Assembly: GCA_934561725.1 (NCBI GenBank)
Contig: CAKTGW010000085.1
Coordinates: forward strand, 1-5,662
Reading direction: 5' to 3'
Length of the DNA: 5,662 bases
DNA from: an uncultured Oscillospiraceae bacterium
GTDB lineage: Bacteria; Bacillota; Clostridia; Oscillospirales; Oscillospiraceae
Numbering within the stretch: the stretch's first letter is position 1; the number at the start of each line of letters is the position of its first letter. The notes under the pieces were generated by a model, which saw nothing but the letters and a program-made list of their open reading frames with translations, ran no database searches and had not been told where the DNA came from. This document shows, piece after piece, positions 4,909 to 5,662 of this stretch. Position numbers and translations under genes: made by a program.

Positions 4909-5662
4909 AAAATTCAACCCCCATTGCCGGGATCATCGCCCGGGAGCTGAACTGGCCGCAGAACTATGTGGAAAACGTGATCCGTCTGTTGGATGAGGGC
5001 AATACCGTCCCCTTCATCGCACGGTACAGGAAAGAAATGCACGGCACAATGGACGACCAGATGATCCGTGCGCTGGCTGACCGACTCCAGTATCTGCGCA
5101 GCCTGGCCGAGCGCCGGGATGCCGTGAAAAAATCTATTGAAGAACAGGGAAAGCTCACTGACGAGCTGGCTGCTGCCATTGACAGCGCTGCCACCCTTTC
5201 CGAGGTAGAGGATCTCTACCGTCCCTATAAGCAGAAGCGCCGCACCCGTGCCACAGTTGCCCGTGAAAAGGGTCTGGAGCCTCTGGCCAGACTGCTTTTC
5301 GCCCAGTCGCAGGATTGCCCCCCACCGGAAGAGACCGCCCGGGATTACCTTGACCCCGACAAGGGTGTGGAGACTGTGGCCGACGCCATTCAGGGCGCCC
5401 ACGACATTACCGCTGAATGGCTCTCAGATGATGCGGCCATTCGCAAGGCGCTGCGGGAGCACACGCTGCGCCAGGGAAAGCTGGTATCCAAGGCCGCCAC
5501 GGAGGAGGATTCGGTCTATCGCCTGTATTACGACTTTGAACAGTCCATTCCCCGGCTTCAGGGGCACCAGATCCTGGCTATAAATCGCGGTGAGCGTGAG
5601 GGCAAGCTTACCGTCAGCATACCGGAGGGCAGCGAGCTGCTGCCTATGGTAAGCCGGGCGGT
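4893..5662 (+). CDS. tex: Tex family RNA-binding transcriptional accessory protein, N-terminal part (truncated by window edge)
   Basis: An open frame of 256 residues runs off the right end without a stop. Tex proteins (homologues of eukaryotic Spt6) carry an N-terminal helical region, a YqgF/RuvX-like domain, helix-hairpin-helix motifs and a C-terminal S1 RNA-binding domain, normally about 710-780 residues in total; only the helical N-terminal part is present here. Diagnostic segments are VENVIRLLDEGNTVPFIARY (26-45) continuing RKE, then EVEDLYRPYKQKRRTRAT (104-121) followed by AREKGLEPLA, then DAIQGAHDITAEW (164-176) and ILAINRGERE (227-236). All are very close to the Tex consensus. The start at ATG 4893 has a strong ribosome binding site, and the frame overlaps the tRNA editing gene by 16 nt in a different frame. 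Family identification is firm; the cellular role of Tex in this lineage is not defined by the sequence. Confidence 0.95.
   Translation, partial: MSESVKNSTPIAGIIARELNWPQNYVENVIRLLDEGNTVPFIARYRKEMHGTMDDQMIRALADRLQYLRSLAERRDAVKKSIEEQGKLTDELAAAIDSAATLSEVEDLYRPYKQKRRTRATVAREKGLEPLARLLFAQSQDCPPPEETARDYLDPDKGVETVADAIQGAHDITAEWLSDDAAIRKALREHTLRQGKLVSKAATEEDSVYRLYYDFEQSIPRLQGHQILAINRGEREGKLTVSIPEGSELLPMVSRA

Noticed and set aside
4914..5402. 162-codon minus-strand frame opposite tex
   Set aside because: It is antisense to a strongly recognised tex frame, and its Gly/Leu/Val-rich product looks like a reverse-strand by-product of GC-rich codons.
5248..5583. 111-codon plus-strand frame within tex
   Set aside because: It lies in another frame inside tex; the Arg/Pro-rich product and lack of a start signal mark it as a shadow.

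Overview
The window looks like a piece of chromosome from an anaerobic, moderately GC-rich member of the Clostridia (Bacillota), most likely an Oscillospirales/Ruminococcaceae-type gut bacterium. This is inferred from gene content: a bacterial V-type ATPase operon, a CarD-like regulator, a SleB-type cell wall hydrolase, a Cytidylate_kin2-type kinase, a ProX/PrdX-type prolyl-tRNA editing protein and Tex. Strong AGGAGG-type ribosome binding sites and sigma-A-like promoters in AT-rich intergenic DNA agree with it. No mobile element, tRNA, rRNA or CRISPR array is visible.

Layout. (1) Positions 1-858, minus strand: the first two genes of a V-type ATPase operon, the small coiled-coil G/H stalk subunit followed by subunit I, which runs off the left edge. 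Their stop and start overlap (TAATG). (2) Positions 859-1201: an AT-rich divergent promoter region with a near-consensus promoter for the ATPase operon, an 18-nt perfect palindrome just upstream of it, and a plausible rightward promoter. (3) Positions 1202-2086, plus: a stand-alone protein with the catalytic-domain fold of 2-oxoacid dehydrogenase E2 acyltransferases, in which the catalytic His of DHRxxDG is Glu. It ends at a strong intrinsic terminator (2130-2163). (4) Positions 2163-2807, minus: a CarD-family regulator preceded by a 29-codon small ORF that overlaps it by ATGA; both lie behind an extended -10 promoter. (5) Positions 2876-3430, minus: a secreted SleB-like cell wall hydrolase. 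(6) Positions 3501-4255, minus: a cytidylate kinase-like protein with its own promoter and terminator. (7) Positions 4267-5662, plus: a ProX-type prolyl-tRNA editing protein overlapping by 16 nt the start of tex, which runs off the right edge.

The genes are mostly housekeeping functions in short, separately promoted units: ion-motive ATPase, transcription control, envelope hydrolysis, nucleotide phosphorylation, translation quality control and RNA-binding. I see no defence island or evident new multi-gene system. The points most worth a second look are the uncharacterised small ORF coupled to carD and the E2-like protein with the altered active-site motif.
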